From: an uncultured Serinicoccus sp.
GTDB taxonomy: Bacteria > Actinomycetota > Actinomycetes > Actinomycetales > Dermatophilaceae
Assembly (NCBI RefSeq): GCF_947487915.1
Contig: NZ_CANKYH010000010.1
Location: 62,001 to 126,000, forward strand
Direction of reading: 5' to 3'
DNA length: 64,000 bases
Shown: piece by piece, positions 7,848 to 17,034 of the stretch
Position numbering within the stretch: position 1 is the stretch's first letter
Layout: the number at the start of each line of letters is the position of its first letter
The notes under the pieces: generated by a model
Databases searched by the model: none
What the model was told of the DNA's origin: nothing
The model's input: only the letters and a program-made list of their open reading frames with translations
Made by a program: the position numbers and the translations under genes

Positions 7848-10472
7848 ATGGCCACCGACCAGACCCTGACCGACCGGCTCCCGTCCACGGGAGAGGGTGG
7901 CGGCACCCCCGACGCCGACACGATCTTCGACACCTTCGCCGCCTGGGCGGCCGACCGCGGCACGACGCTCTACCCCCACCAGGAGGAGGCGCTGCTGCAC
8001 CTGCTCGAGGGCAGCAACGTCGTCCTCGCCACACCGACCGGCAGCGGCAAGTCGCTCGTCGCGACGGCGGCCTGCTTCCTCGCGCTGGCCCGCGACGAGG
8101 TCGCCTTCCTCACCGCGCCGATCAAGGCCCTGGTCAGCGAGAAGTTCTTCGACGCCTGCCGGACCTTCGGCGCGGAGAACGTCGGCATGCTCACCGGCGA
8201 CGCAGCCGTCAACGCCGACGCCCCGATCGTCGTCTGCACCGCCGAGGTGCTGGCCAACATCGCCCTGCGCGAGGGGGAGGGCGCCGACATCGGGGTCGTC
8301 GTCATGGACGAGTTCCACTACTACGGCGACGGCCAGCGCGGCTGGGCCTGGCAGGTGCCGCTGCTCACGCTGCCGCAGGCGCAGTTCGTCCTCATGTCGG
8401 CCACGTTGGGCGACACGAGCCGGTTCAGCGAGGACCTCACCCGGCGCACCGGACGGCATACCGCCCTCGTCGCCGGCGCCGAGCGGCCGGTCCCGCTGCA
8501 CTTCGCGGAGTCCCTCGCCATGACCCCGCTGCCGGACACGATCACCGAGCTGCTGGAGGAGCGCCAGGCGCCGATCTACGTCGTCCACTTCACCCAGCGG
8601 GAGGCGTTGGAGCGCGCGCAGTCGCTGCTGTCGGTGCCCAAGCTCGTCGACGCGGCCGAGAAGGAGGCGATCCGCACCCGGATCGGCGCGTTCCGGTTCA
8701 CCGCGGGCTTCGGACGCACCCTGTCCCAGCTCGTCCGGCACGGCATCGGGGTGCACCACGCCGGGATGCTGCCGCGCTACCGCCGGCTCGTGGAGCAGCT
8801 CGCCCAGGACGGGCTGCTCAAGGTCATCTGCGGCACCGACACCCTCGGGGTCGGCATCAACGTGCCCATCCGCACCGTCCTCTTCACCGGGCTCGCCAAG
8901 TTCGACGGCTCCCGGCAGCGGGTCCTGCGTGTCCGGGAGTTCCACCAGATCGCCGGTCGAGCCGGGCGCCCCGGTTTCGACACCTCGGGGTATGTCGTGG
9001 TGCAGGCCCCCGAGCACACGATCGAGAACGCGCGCGCGCTGACCAAGGCCGGGGACGACCCGAAGAAGCAGAGACGCGTGCAGCGCAAGAAGCCGCCCGA
9101 GGGCTTCGTCTCCTGGAGCGAGCAGACCTACGCCAAGCTCGTCGGCGCCGAGCCGGAGTCGTTGCAGTCGAAACTGAGGGTCGACCACGCGGTCATCCTC
9201 AACACGGTCGCCCGCCGCGGAGACCCGGTCACCCACCTGACCCGGCTCCTGCGGGACAACCACGAGACCCCGGCGGCACAGAACCGGCTGGCCCGGCAGG
9301 CGGTGAGCCTGGGACGCTCCCTGCTGGACACGGAGGTGCTGGTGCGCCTGGACCCCCCGGGCGACGGGGGCCGCACCATCGACCTCGGGCCGGGCGTGGC
9401 GGAGAACTTCGCCCTCAACCAGCCGCTCGCGCCGTTCGCGCTGGCCGCGCTGGACCTCTTCGACCCGGAGGCCCCCACCTACCCGCTCGACGTGGTCTCG
9501 GTCGTCGAGGCGGTGCTCGACGACCCCATGCCCGTCCTGCTCGCCCAGCGCTACCGGGCCCGCGGGGAGGCGGTGGCGCGGATGAAGGCCGACGGGGTGG
9601 ACTACGACGAGCGGATGGCCCAGCTGGAGGAGGTCAGCTGGCCGCAGCCGCTGGCCGAGCTGCTGCAGGCCACGCTGTCGACCTACCGACAGTCCCACCC
9701 CTGGGTGCGCGAGGACGCGCTGTCGCCCAAGGCGGTGGTCCGGGACATGTGGGAGCGGGCGATGAGCTTCACCGAGTTCGTCGGCTACTACCAGCTCGCC
9801 CGCTCCGAGGGCGTGGTGCTGCGCTACCTGACCGATGCCTACCGCACGCTGCGCCAGACGGTCCCGGAGTCGGCCTACACCGAGCAGCTGCACGACCTCG
9901 TCCACTGGCTCGGTGAGACGATCCGGCAGACCGACTCCTCGCTGCTGGAGGAGTGGGAGGCGCTGACCGACCCGGACCGGGTCGCGGAGGCGGCCCGGCA
10001 GGCCGCCGCCGGGGCGCCGCCGCCCCCGGCGCGGCCCATCACCGGCAACGAGCGCGCCTTCCGGGTCATGGTGCGCAACGCCATGTGGCGTCGGGTGGAG
10101 CTGGTCGCCGACGACGCCTGGGAGGCGCTGGGCGACCTCGAGGCCCAGGTGGCGGCCCTGCCCGAGCCGGCGATCGAGCCGCTCCTCACGCGGCAGGACT
10201 GGGACGAAGGGGTCGGGGCGTTCTACGACGAGCACGACCAGGTGGTCCTCGACGCCGACGCCCGCGGCCCCCAGCACCTGCGGGTCGAGCCGGTGCCACC
10301 GGCCCAGGCGCGGATCGGCGACGGCACCGCCCAGCGGGTCTGGCGGGTGACCCAGACCGTCACCGACCCCGACGGCGACCTGGACTGGGTGATCGAGGCC
10401 GAGTGCGACCTGGACGCCAGCGATGCCGTCGGCGAGCCGGTCCTGCTGGCGACGAGCTTCCGCCGGCTCTGA
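7848..10472 (+). CDS. Ski2-like DEAD/DEAH-box helicase with C-terminal DUF3516
   Basis: An 874-residue superfamily 2 helicase. The Walker A motif ATPTGSGKS is at about residues 61-69, the DEFH box in VVMDEFHYYGD near 155, and motif III in LMSATLG. The helicase C domain holds GVHHAGMLPRYR, CGTDTLGVGINVP and HQIAGRAGRPG, the Q-x-x-G-R-x-G-R motif VI. The C-terminal 350 residues match the DUF3516 tail of actinobacterial homologues. It probably unwinds RNA or RNA-DNA duplexes. ATG 7848 is preferred because GACAAT is 7 nt upstream; ATG 7839 (MEEMATDQ) in the same frame is an alternative. It is divergent from the 145-residue protein. Confidence 0.88.
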   Translation: MATDQTLTDRLPSTGEGGGTPDADTIFDTFAAWAADRGTTLYPHQEEALLHLLEGSNVVLATPTGSGKSLVATAACFLALARDEVAFLTAPIKALVSEKFFDACRTFGAENVGMLTGDAAVNADAPIVVCTAEVLANIALREGEGADIGVVVMDEFHYYGDGQRGWAWQVPLLTLPQAQFVLMSATLGDTSRFSEDLTRRTGRHTALVAGAERPVPLHFAESLAMTPLPDTITELLEERQAPIYVVHFTQREALERAQSLLSVPKLVDAAEKEAIRTRIGAFRFTAGFGRTLSQLVRHGIGVHHAGMLPRYRRLVEQLAQDGLLKVICGTDTLGVGINVPIRTVLFTGLAKFDGSRQRVLRVREFHQIAGRAGRPGFDTSGYVVVQAPEHTIENARALTKAGDDPKKQRRVQRKKPPEGFVSWSEQTYAKLVGAEPESLQSKLRVDHAVILNTVARRGDPVTHLTRLLRDNHETPAAQNRLARQAVSLGRSLLDTEVLVRLDPPGDGGRTIDLGPGVAENFALNQPLAPFALAALDLFDPEAPTYPLDVVSVVEAVLDDPMPVLLAQRYRARGEAVARMKADGVDYDERMAQLEEVSWPQPLAELLQATLSTYRQSHPWVREDALSPKAVVRDMWERAMSFTEFVGYYQLARSEGVVLRYLTDAYRTLRQTVPESAYTEQLHDLVHWLGETIRQTDSSLLEEWEALTDPDRVAEAARQAAAGAPPPPARPITGNERAFRVMVRNAMWRRVELVADDAWEALGDLEAQVAALPEPAIEPLLTRQDWDEGVGAFYDEHDQVVLDADARGPQHLRVEPVPPAQARIGDGTAQRVWRVTQTVTDPDGDLDWVIEAECDLDASDAVGEPVLLATSFRRL

Positions 10473-10513
10473 GGAGCGCGCCGAACTCGCCGGCGTCGCC
10501 CGCGCCGCGGGAG

Positions 10514-10581
10514 GCGGCTCAACGTGACGGGCGGCTCAACGTGACGGGTCGCGCAACCCGACGGATGGCTCAGTGCGACGG
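10514..10581. repeat. Four tandem copies of a 17-bp repeat
   Basis: Copies start at 10514, 10531, 10548 and 10565. The first two are identical (GCGGCTCAACGTGACGG). The third and fourth are degenerate but keep the period and the final GACGG. The last copy runs into the 3' end of the convergent SRPBCC gene, covering its stop codon. Confidence 0.85.
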
Positions 10582-11016
10582 CCGGCCGACCGTCGCCGCC
10601 AGGGCGGTGAGCGCACCGATCCAGCCGTCGCGCATGGAGGTGTCCGCGTCGGCCTGGGCGATCTCGTGGGTCAGCACGACGAGGGTGCCGTGCGAGTGCC
10701 CGGTGAGCGTGATCGTCACCAGGTCGTCCTCGGCCTGACCCTCCCCGGTCTCCCACCGCCACGCCAGCTGGACCAGCGAGGGCGGCTCCAGCCGGGTGAA
10801 GTGCCCCGCGGCACCGAGCGAGGCGACCTGCGAGCTGACCGCGAAGCGACCGCCCTCGGTCGCGTCCACGGTGTGCCGGGTGTCCGGCAGACCGGGCCAC
10901 CACCAGGTGGCGAGGACCTGCGGGTCCGTCCACGCGGCATACAGGGTCTGCGGGTCGGCGTCGACGTCCTGCGCGACGACGATCCTGGGGCCGGGGTAGC
11001 TGCGCGGCTGCGTCAT
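10570..11016 (-). CDS. SRPBCC/AHSA1-like domain protein
   Basis: A 148-residue protein with the START/SRPBCC (Aha1-type) fold. It has DVDADPQTLYAAWTDPQ near residue 17, the WWWPG segment, GGRFAVSS, FTRLEPP and a long C-terminal helix GWIGALTALA. Such proteins bind small hydrophobic ligands; the ligand here is unknown. Its start overlaps the stop of the upstream alpha/beta hydrolase by 4 bp (ATGA), so the two are co-translated and may act on the same lipophilic compound (inference). The last bases of the gene lie inside the 17-bp tandem array. Confidence 0.75.
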   Translation of the reverse strand: MTQPRSYPGPRIVVAQDVDADPQTLYAAWTDPQVLATWWWPGLPDTRHTVDATEGGRFAVSSQVASLGAAGHFTRLEPPSLVQLAWRWETGEGQAEDDLVTITLTGHSHGTLVVLTHEIAQADADTSMRDGWIGALTALAATVGRPSH

Positions 11017-12497
11017 CGGTCGTCTCCTCGGTCACCGGTCAGGTCCTGGTCGGTGCCGGGCTCCGGCTCCAGGCCCAGGACGGCCCGGATCGTCGGCACG
11101 CACTCCACCGTAGTGGCCCGGCGCCGGCCGTCACCCGGCAGCGGGTCCCAGTAGCGCAGGTGGTCGTGCAGCGGCAGCAGGCGGTGCCACCAGGGGTGGT
11201 GCCGACCCGTGTGGTGCACCGCCACGTCGCGGATGCCGGTGCCCAGGACCCCGCGCAGCGGCCCGCCCACCGGGTCGCCGAACGCGAGCCACCGCGCCGG
11301 GAAGTAGAGGTTGGTCCACCGGGTCGGCCCGAAGGGGGCGCCGTGGTTGCCGACGAGGACCGTCCGCTCGAGGTCGCCCCGACGCAGCACCGCGGGGTAG
11401 AAGGACGCCGAGCGCTCGTCGGCGTCCGCGGACGGGGCCAGCGAGGGCATCGGCGGGCACATGGGCAGCTCGAGGTCGTCCTGCCGGCGCTGCAGCGAGG
11501 AGGCCCGGGTGTCGAGCAGGAGGCGGCCGTGCGCCAGCGGCGACCCCAGGGTGAGGAAGTCGGTGACGAGCCAGGGCACGCCGCGCTCCCGGCACTCCCG
11601 CCAGAGCCGGCGCTGCACGTGCTGGAACACCTCGACCTCCCCGGCCTCCAGGCCCAGCGGGTCGCTGTAGTCGTGCACCAGGCGCTCGGCCTCCGGCTGC
11701 GGGCCGGCCTTCTCGAAGGTGGGGTGACGTGCCTCGTCCCAGAAGAGCCGCAGGATGTCGTAGCCGATGACCGAGCCGAGGGAGTGGCCCACCACGGCGA
11801 TCTCGTCGTAGACGCCGGAGGTGTGCAGCCGCCGCATGAGCTCCAGCCCCTCGGTGCGGATGTCGGTGCGGGCGGCGACCCCCGACGGGTCGGGCGTGAG
11901 GTAGCGCTCGGCGTCCGCCAGGCGCCGGGTGAGCAACGGACGCACCGCCGCCTGCGCCCCGGCCAGCCCGGCGGCCACCCAGAAGGGCGGCTGGGTGAGC
12001 CAGGCCCGCACCCCCTCGCGGGAGACCATGACGACGGCGATGAGCGCCGCCACCGCGACCGTGAGCAGCAGCCCGAGGGTCAGCACGTTGAGAGCGGGGG
12101 CGGCGGGGCCGCCGGCCCACCCGGACCGTCGGCGCAGCAGCCGGCCCAGCCAGGCCAGGACCTGAGGCGCGCTCGACGTCGGCGCGTGGTGGGCCCAGTA
12201 GAGCTCGTAGAGGTCGGTCGGGGCGCGGCGGGAGGAGCGCCCGTAGAGGGCCATGCGGCGCAGCTCGAGGTTGTCGCTGAGCCGGTCCGGCTTGCTCCAG
12301 GCCGCGCGGCCCACGCCCAGACCGTCGAGGAAACCCCGCAGGGTGCCCGTCGGCTCCTGCTCGCCGATCCCGTGGATGAGGACGACCGCGCGGCGGACCC
12401 TCCCGTCGCCCTCCCCGGCGACCGGCCGGGTGGGCTCCCCGAGCCGGGCGTCGGCGGCGAGCGGGTCACCGGAGCGTGTCCCCCACCTCGTCGTCAT
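11013..12497 (-). CDS. Alpha/beta-hydrolase-like protein with two membrane helices
   Basis: A 494-residue protein. VLIHGIGEQ (about residue 40) resembles the oxyanion-hole His-Gly of lipases. Two hydrophobic helices (LNVLTLGLLLTVAVAALIA and FWVAAGLAGAQA) lie near residues 140-190. The nucleophile elbow is GHSLGS (about residue 255) and a TLGSPLAHG segment follows. The order suggests a membrane-anchored esterase/lipase-like enzyme. No signal peptide precedes the first domain, so that part is cytoplasmic. It heads a two-gene operon with the SRPBCC protein. The substrate is unknown. The start is ATG 12497 (MTTRWGTRSGD); upstream reading lacks a clear start. Confidence 0.7.
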   Translation of the reverse strand: MTTRWGTRSGDPLAADARLGEPTRPVAGEGDGRVRRAVVLIHGIGEQEPTGTLRGFLDGLGVGRAAWSKPDRLSDNLELRRMALYGRSSRRAPTDLYELYWAHHAPTSSAPQVLAWLGRLLRRRSGWAGGPAAPALNVLTLGLLLTVAVAALIAVVMVSREGVRAWLTQPPFWVAAGLAGAQAAVRPLLTRRLADAERYLTPDPSGVAARTDIRTEGLELMRRLHTSGVYDEIAVVGHSLGSVIGYDILRLFWDEARHPTFEKAGPQPEAERLVHDYSDPLGLEAGEVEVFQHVQRRLWRECRERGVPWLVTDFLTLGSPLAHGRLLLDTRASSLQRRQDDLELPMCPPMPSLAPSADADERSASFYPAVLRRGDLERTVLVGNHGAPFGPTRWTNLYFPARWLAFGDPVGGPLRGVLGTGIRDVAVHHTGRHHPWWHRLLPLHDHLRYWDPLPGDGRRRATTVECVPTIRAVLGLEPEPGTDQDLTGDRGDDR

Positions 12498-12543
12498 CCG
12501 GGCACTCTCGCAGCGGGGTACGACAGACCCGGGCCGCCGCAGG

Positions 12544-13320
12544 TCAGGCCTCGTCCAGGACACCGCCGAGGTAGTCCAGCAGCGGGGCGCGCACCGGCAT
12601 GAGGTAGGCGTGGTGGCCGCGGTCGCGGGCGAAGTCGACGACGCGCCGGGCGAAGTCGCGCTGCCAGCCGATCGAGGTGTCGAAGCCACGGGGGAAGACC
12701 ACCCGGTTGCGGCGGCGCCAGTAGCCCATCGCCCCGTCCGTCGTCACCGACGTCGCGCCCCACCACACGGGCAGGTCGGAGGGAAGGACCGAGGCCCACG
12801 CCGCCATGAGGTGCACGTCGAAGAACGGCTGGGTGAAGATGCCGCTGGCGCCGGCCGCGAGCTTGCGGTCGAGGTAGCGCATCTCGGTGGTCATCGCCTG
12901 CCGGTAGGGGTCCAGGCCGGCGTAGATCGTCACCCCGGGCAGCTCGCTGCGCAGCCGCCGGATGACGTCGACGGCGTCCACCGGGTAGGTCGCGGAGTGG
13001 AAGTAGTCGGCGTCGTCGCCGGACACCACGAGCAGCTCACCGGTGCGCCGCGCCTCCTGCGCCATGGGGAGCTCGGCGTCGGGGTCCACGTCCGCGGCCC
13101 GGATGTGCGGGATCGTCCGGTATGCCGTGCCGTCGCCCCGGGTGGTCGACTCCCGGGCGACCTGGGTTGCCGCCCAGCTGCGCAGGTCGAACTTCACCAG
13201 GTCGGGGATGTTGACCGTGTCCACGGTCGTGAGGTGCTCACGGACCTGCAGCATCTCGCCGCGGACCGACTCGGCGCTGCGCGGGACGAGCTCGACGGAG
13301 ATGCGGGACGTGGTGGACAT
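12544..13320 (-). CDS. Methylenetetrahydrofolate reductase family protein (MetF-like)
   Basis: A 258-residue MTHFR-fold protein, shorter than the usual 290-300. Family features are ISVELVPRSAESV at the start (strand 1, catalytic Glu), VNIPDL, VVSGDDADY near residue 100, GLDPYRQ, KLAAGASGIFTQPFFD near 175, and a C-terminal PRGFD region. It would reduce 5,10-methylenetetrahydrofolate to the 5-methyl form with a flavin cofactor. MetH, which uses that product, is encoded 4 kb away on the same strand, separated by the betaine operon. The short length and weak N-terminal match leave room for a paralogue with another role. Confidence 0.68.
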   Translation of the reverse strand: MSTTSRISVELVPRSAESVRGEMLQVREHLTTVDTVNIPDLVKFDLRSWAATQVARESTTRGDGTAYRTIPHIRAADVDPDAELPMAQEARRTGELLVVSGDDADYFHSATYPVDAVDVIRRLRSELPGVTIYAGLDPYRQAMTTEMRYLDRKLAAGASGIFTQPFFDVHLMAAWASVLPSDLPVWWGATSVTTDGAMGYWRRRNRVVFPRGFDTSIGWQRDFARRVVDFARDRGHHAYLMPVRAPLLDYLGGVLDEA

Positions 13321-13396
13321 GGTGGCCCAGTCTTCCAAGCGGTCGTGCGGGTCGGGAAATCGCCGCCGACGCCGCACCACCTACGGCGGCCGGGGA

Positions 13397-13666
13397 TCAG
13401 CTCCGCAGGATGTCCAGCACCTCGTCGATCTTGGTCTCGACCCCGGTCAGCCGTGTCTCCACGGCATCCATGGTGGTCTCGACCCCGGTCAGGCGTGTCT
13501 GCACGGCATCCATCTTGGTACCGAGGTCGGCGATGTCGGTCCCGAGCTCGTCGAGGCGGTGGGTGTGCCGCTTCTGCGTGCCCTGGATGTCGAAGAGCAT
13601 GGTGTAGATCTCGGAGACGTCGTTGTCGAGCTGGCGCACCTTGCGTTCGATGTTCATCGCCGTCAT
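13397..13666 (-). CDS. Small coiled-coil protein with 14-residue repeats
   Basis: An 89-residue protein predicted to be almost entirely coiled coil (IERKVRQLDNDVSEIYTML then regular heptads). The second half holds two near-identical 14-residue units, MDAVQTRLTGVETT and MDAVETRLTGVETK, plus partial units before and after, reflecting a 42-bp DNA duplication. No membrane segment or known domain is visible. The start is the ATG at 13666 with AGGG 10 nt upstream; ATG 13657 is an alternative. It lies between the betaine operon and the MetF-like gene, all on the same strand. Function unknown; oligomerising scaffold or tether is a guess. Confidence 0.6.
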   Translation of the reverse strand: MTAMNIERKVRQLDNDVSEIYTMLFDIQGTQKRHTHRLDELGTDIADLGTKMDAVQTRLTGVETTMDAVETRLTGVETKIDEVLDILRS

Positions 13667-13741
13667 GACCGCCACCCTACGCCGTGCCGCGAGGCGCGGA
13701 CAGGCTGAGCATCCATCTGTGGACGACGCCTTCTCGACAGA

Positions 13742-13779
13742 CCGAGGGCCCCGCGGCAGGTGCGCCGCGGGGCCCTCGG
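13742..13779 (-). terminator. GC-rich hairpin after the betaine-binding protein gene
   Basis: A perfect 16-bp stem (13742-13757 with 13764-13779) around a 6-nt loop, 16 nt past the stop of the substrate-binding protein gene. There is no T-run, as is usual for actinobacterial terminators. Confidence 0.8.
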
Positions 13780-13794
13780 ATCGTGCGGTGGGGC

Positions 13795-14736
13795 TCAGCC
13801 CTCTTCGGTGACCATGGTGTCGAAGGCGTCGGGGTACTCCTCCAGGAAGGCGTCGATGGCCTCGGTCTCCTGGCCCTCGCCGTACTCGTTGACGACCATG
13901 TCCTCGAGCGCGCCGTACTCCTCGTCGTCCAGCTGGATGCCGGCGATGAGCTCGGCGGCCTCCGGGAACTCCTCGGCGAAGCCCTGCGTGCCGAGGAAGT
14001 GCAGCGCCTCGGCCTCGCCGAGCGCCCCCTCCGGGTCCTCGAGGGTCTTGATGTCGAAGGCGCTGTTGGCCCAGAAGGGCTGCCACAGCGTGACGACGAT
14101 GTCCTCCTCGGCGTCGATGGCGCTCTCCAGCTCGGTGAGCATGGCGGAGGTCGAGGAGGTGACCAGCTCGTAGTCGCCCTCCAGCTCGTAGGTCGGCATG
14201 ACCGAGTCCTGCGTGGCGGCGGTGAGACCCGCGCCCGGCTCGATCCCGATGATCTGCCCGTTGAACATGTCGGCATTGCCGGTGAGCTCGGAGATGGACT
14301 CGATCTCGGTGTAGGTCGGCACCGCGAAGGTCAGCTTCGCGTTGTCGTAGTAGGCGCCGAGGTCCTCGATGCGGTCGCCGTACTCCTCCATGTACTGGGC
14401 GTGGGTCACCTCGGGCCACGCCGAGGGGTACATGTCGACGTCGCCCTCGGCCAGCCCGGTGTAGAGCAGGGCGGCCTCGGTGAGCTCCTCCATCTCGACC
14501 TCGTAGCCGAGCTTGGTGAGCTGGTCCTCCAGGAGGTAGGCGGTGGACAGCCCGTCCGTCCAGGACGGGATGAAGCCCATGGTGATGGTGCCCTCGGCAC
14601 CACCGGCCGCCGGCTCACCCGAGTCACCGTCACCGGTGTCGCCGCCGGAGTCCCCACCGCCGCAGGCGGCGAGGGTCAGGCTGGTGGCCAGGGCGGCCCC
14701 GGCCAGGGTCATCGTGCGGTTGCGTCGAAGCATCAT
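13795..14736 (-). CDS. Glycine betaine/proline-betaine ABC transporter, substrate-binding lipoprotein
   Basis: A 313-residue OpuAC/ProX-type binding protein. The signal sequence ends in the lipobox LTLAAC, so the mature protein is lipid-anchored outside the membrane, followed by a flexible Gly/Asp linker. The body has MGFIPSWTDGLSTAYLL, YPSAWPEVTHAQYM and VVTLWQPFWAN, a segment rich in the Trp residues that form the aromatic cage for quaternary ammonium ligands. It is the last gene of the three-gene operon (ATPase, permease, binding protein). A strong hairpin follows it. Two ATGs are adjacent (14736 and 14733). Confidence 0.87.
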   Translation of the reverse strand: MMLRRNRTMTLAGAALATSLTLAACGGGDSGGDTGDGDSGEPAAGGAEGTITMGFIPSWTDGLSTAYLLEDQLTKLGYEVEMEELTEAALLYTGLAEGDVDMYPSAWPEVTHAQYMEEYGDRIEDLGAYYDNAKLTFAVPTYTEIESISELTGNADMFNGQIIGIEPGAGLTAATQDSVMPTYELEGDYELVTSSTSAMLTELESAIDAEEDIVVTLWQPFWANSAFDIKTLEDPEGALGEAEALHFLGTQGFAEEFPEAAELIAGIQLDDEEYGALEDMVVNEYGEGQETEAIDAFLEEYPDAFDTMVTEEG

Positions 14737-14800
14737 TTCTGGTGGTTTCCCTTCGTATGGTGCGAGCGCCCGTCAGGCGCTCCGTTCGGTTCGGTCGATG

Positions 14801-15790
14801 TCACGGCCCGACCTGAGCGAGTCCGCGACCCTTGTCGGCGCCGCCCTCGACCCGCTCGTCGGCCTCGTCCTGCGCCGTGTCGCTGTCCGAGGCGTCGCCG
14901 CCGCCGTTGGACCGGCGGCGGAGCATGCTCAGCCCCGAGTGCGGGTAGTCGCCGGGTCGGCCCAGCGCGGCGGTCACCCGGTCGAGGTAGATGGCGATGA
15001 TGACCACGGACAGGCCCGCCTCGATGCCCTGCGGCCCGTTGAGCGTCGAGATGGAGGCCACGACCTCCTTGCCCAGCCCGTCGGCTCCGGCGATGCCGGC
15101 GATGACGGCCATGGACAGCGACAGCATGATGACCTGGTTGACGCCGGCCATGATGGTCGGCGTGGCCAGGGGAAGCTGGATCCCGCGCAGGATCTGGCCC
15201 GGGGTGGCGCCGAAGGCCTGGCCCGCCTCGACGGTCTCCGAGTCCACCCCGCGGATGCCGAGCTCGGTGAGCCGGACCCCCGGAGGGAGGGCGAAGATGA
15301 CCGTGGCGAAGATGCCGGGCACCACGCCGATGCCGAAGAACACCACGGCCGGGATGAGGTAGACGAAGGCCGGCATCGTCTGCATGAAGTCCAGCACCGG
15401 CCGGACGACGGCGCTGACCTGGTCGTTGCGCGCGGCGAGGATGCCGATCGGGACGGCGATGAGGATCGCCACCAACGTGGCGATGAGGACAAGCGCGAGG
15501 GTCTGCATCGCGGTCACCCACTGGTCCATCGCGATGACGAGCAGGAAGGTGATGACCGTGCCGAGGGCCAGCTCCCACGAACGGACCAGCATCCCGAGCA
15601 GGGCGAACACCACGACCAGGATCAGGGCCGGCACGGTCACCAGGGCGTCGGTCAGCGTGGTGACCAGGAAGTCCAGGACGGTCGACACGAAGTCGAGCAG
15701 CCACTCGAAGTTGTCGTTGATCCACTCGAGCACACTGTCCCCCCACTCGCCGACGGGGATCCGGGGGACGATCGAGTCGTTCTCGTTCAT
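14801..15790 (-). CDS. Glycine betaine ABC transporter permease
   Basis: A 329-residue OpuAB/ProW-like inner-membrane permease with about seven hydrophobic segments. The EAA-type coupling loop GIRGVDSETVEAGQAFGATPG is split near residues 185-205, and LPLATPTIMAGVNQV follows. The N-terminal 35 residues and the long charged C-terminal tail (about 285-329) are outside the core. Its start overlaps the ATPase stop (ATGA), so the two are coupled. It passes betaine-type osmolytes from the lipoprotein into the cell. Confidence 0.87.
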   Translation of the reverse strand: MNENDSIVPRIPVGEWGDSVLEWINDNFEWLLDFVSTVLDFLVTTLTDALVTVPALILVVVFALLGMLVRSWELALGTVITFLLVIAMDQWVTAMQTLALVLIATLVAILIAVPIGILAARNDQVSAVVRPVLDFMQTMPAFVYLIPAVVFFGIGVVPGIFATVIFALPPGVRLTELGIRGVDSETVEAGQAFGATPGQILRGIQLPLATPTIMAGVNQVIMLSLSMAVIAGIAGADGLGKEVVASISTLNGPQGIEAGLSVVIIAIYLDRVTAALGRPGDYPHSGLSMLRRRSNGGGDASDSDTAQDEADERVEGGADKGRGLAQVGP

Positions 15791-17034
15791 GCGACACCTC
15801 CGGTCGGCTGCAGCTGGGCGTCGGGGGTCGTGGCCGGCTGGCCGCCGTCCTCGTCCGCCGCGGGCGGGCTGGAGCGCAGCGCGGCGAGCAGGGTGACGCG
15901 AGGGATGACGCCCGCGACCTTGTCCTGCTCGTCCAGCACGATCAGGAGGGCGTGCTCGGTGGCGTGCCCGAAGAGGTCGACCAGGTGGTCCCCGGCACGG
16001 ACGACGCCGACCTGCTCGGCAGGCACCACCCGCAACTCCCCGCCGTCCCGGACGGCGGTCGCCACGTCGCGTTCGCGGACGAGGCCCGCCAGCGTGCGGT
16101 CCCGGCGGACCACGGGAAGGATCGTGGTCTGGTGCTCGCGCATGAGCTTGTGCGCGGTCTGCGGACCCTGCTCGGTCCCGAGGACGGCCACCGGCGGCTC
16201 CATGATGTTGGCGGCCGTGAGCACCCGGGTGCGGTCGACGTCCTGGACGAACTCCGCGACGTAGTTGTTCACCGGGTTGTTGAGGATCTCCTCGGCGCTG
16301 CCGATCTGCTCGATGCGTCCGTCACGCATCATCGCGATCCGGTCGCCGAGACGCATGGCCTCGTTGAGGTCGTGGGTGATGAACAGGATCGTCTTGCCCA
16401 GCTCGTGCTGCAGCTCGATGAGCTGGTCCTGCATGTCCCGCCGGATGAGCGGGTCCAGGGCGCTGAAGGCCTCGTCCATGAGCATGATGTCGGTGCCGGA
16501 GGCCAGCGCCCGGGCCAGCCCGACGCGCTGGCGCATCCCGCCGGAGAGCTCGCCGGGCAGCGACCCGCCCCAGCCGCCGAGGCCGACCATGTCCAGCGCC
16601 CGGTCGGCCTTCTTCTCGCGCTCGGACCGGCTGACCCCGCTGATCTCCAGGGCGTAGGCGGCGTTCTCCCCGACCGTGCGGTGGGGCAGCAGCGCGAAGT
16701 GCTGGAAGACCATGCTGACCTTGTCGCGGCGGACCCGGCGCAGCTTCTCGCCGGTGAGCCGGGTGATGTCGTCGCCGTCGATCGACACCGTGCCAGCGGT
16801 CGGCTCGAGCAGCCCGTTGACCATGCGGATGAGGGTGGACTTGCCCGAGCCGGACAGGCCCATGACGACGAAGATCTCCCCCTCCTTGACGTCGAAGGAG
16901 GCGTCGATGACGGCAGGGGTCAACCCCTGCTGACGCAGGTCGGCGCGGGTGGCGCCGCTCTCGAGGGCGTCGACGCCGCGTTGCGGGCGGCGGCCGAAGA
17001 CCTTGTAGAGCTTCTCGGCGGAGATGGAGGCCAC
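15787..17034 (-). CDS. Glycine betaine ABC transporter ATP-binding protein with CBS domains
   Basis: A 415-residue OpuAA/ProV-type ATPase. It carries the typical N-terminal extension before the P-loop (GVDALESGATRADLRQQG), then Walker A GLSGSGKST (about residue 59), Q-loop FQHFALLPHRTV, signature LSGGMRQRVGLARAL and Walker B IMLMDEAFSALD. Two CBS motifs occupy about residues 275-395; in OpuA they sense ionic strength and gate transport. The start is GTG 17034 because AGGAG sits 6 nt upstream and the family alignment begins there (ASISAEKLYKVFG). It is the first gene of the operon. Confidence 0.88.
   Translation of the reverse strand: MASISAEKLYKVFGRRPQRGVDALESGATRADLRQQGLTPAVIDASFDVKEGEIFVVMGLSGSGKSTLIRMVNGLLEPTAGTVSIDGDDITRLTGEKLRRVRRDKVSMVFQHFALLPHRTVGENAAYALEISGVSRSEREKKADRALDMVGLGGWGGSLPGELSGGMRQRVGLARALASGTDIMLMDEAFSALDPLIRRDMQDQLIELQHELGKTILFITHDLNEAMRLGDRIAMMRDGRIEQIGSAEEILNNPVNNYVAEFVQDVDRTRVLTAANIMEPPVAVLGTEQGPQTAHKLMREHQTTILPVVRRDRTLAGLVRERDVATAVRDGGELRVVPAEQVGVVRAGDHLVDLFGHATEHALLIVLDEQDKVAGVIPRVTLLAALRSSPPAADEDGGQPATTPDAQLQPTGGVA

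Noticed and set aside
7830..10277. An 815-codon minus-strand frame opposite the helicase
   Set aside because: Antisense shadow; the plus strand has all Ski2-like helicase motifs.
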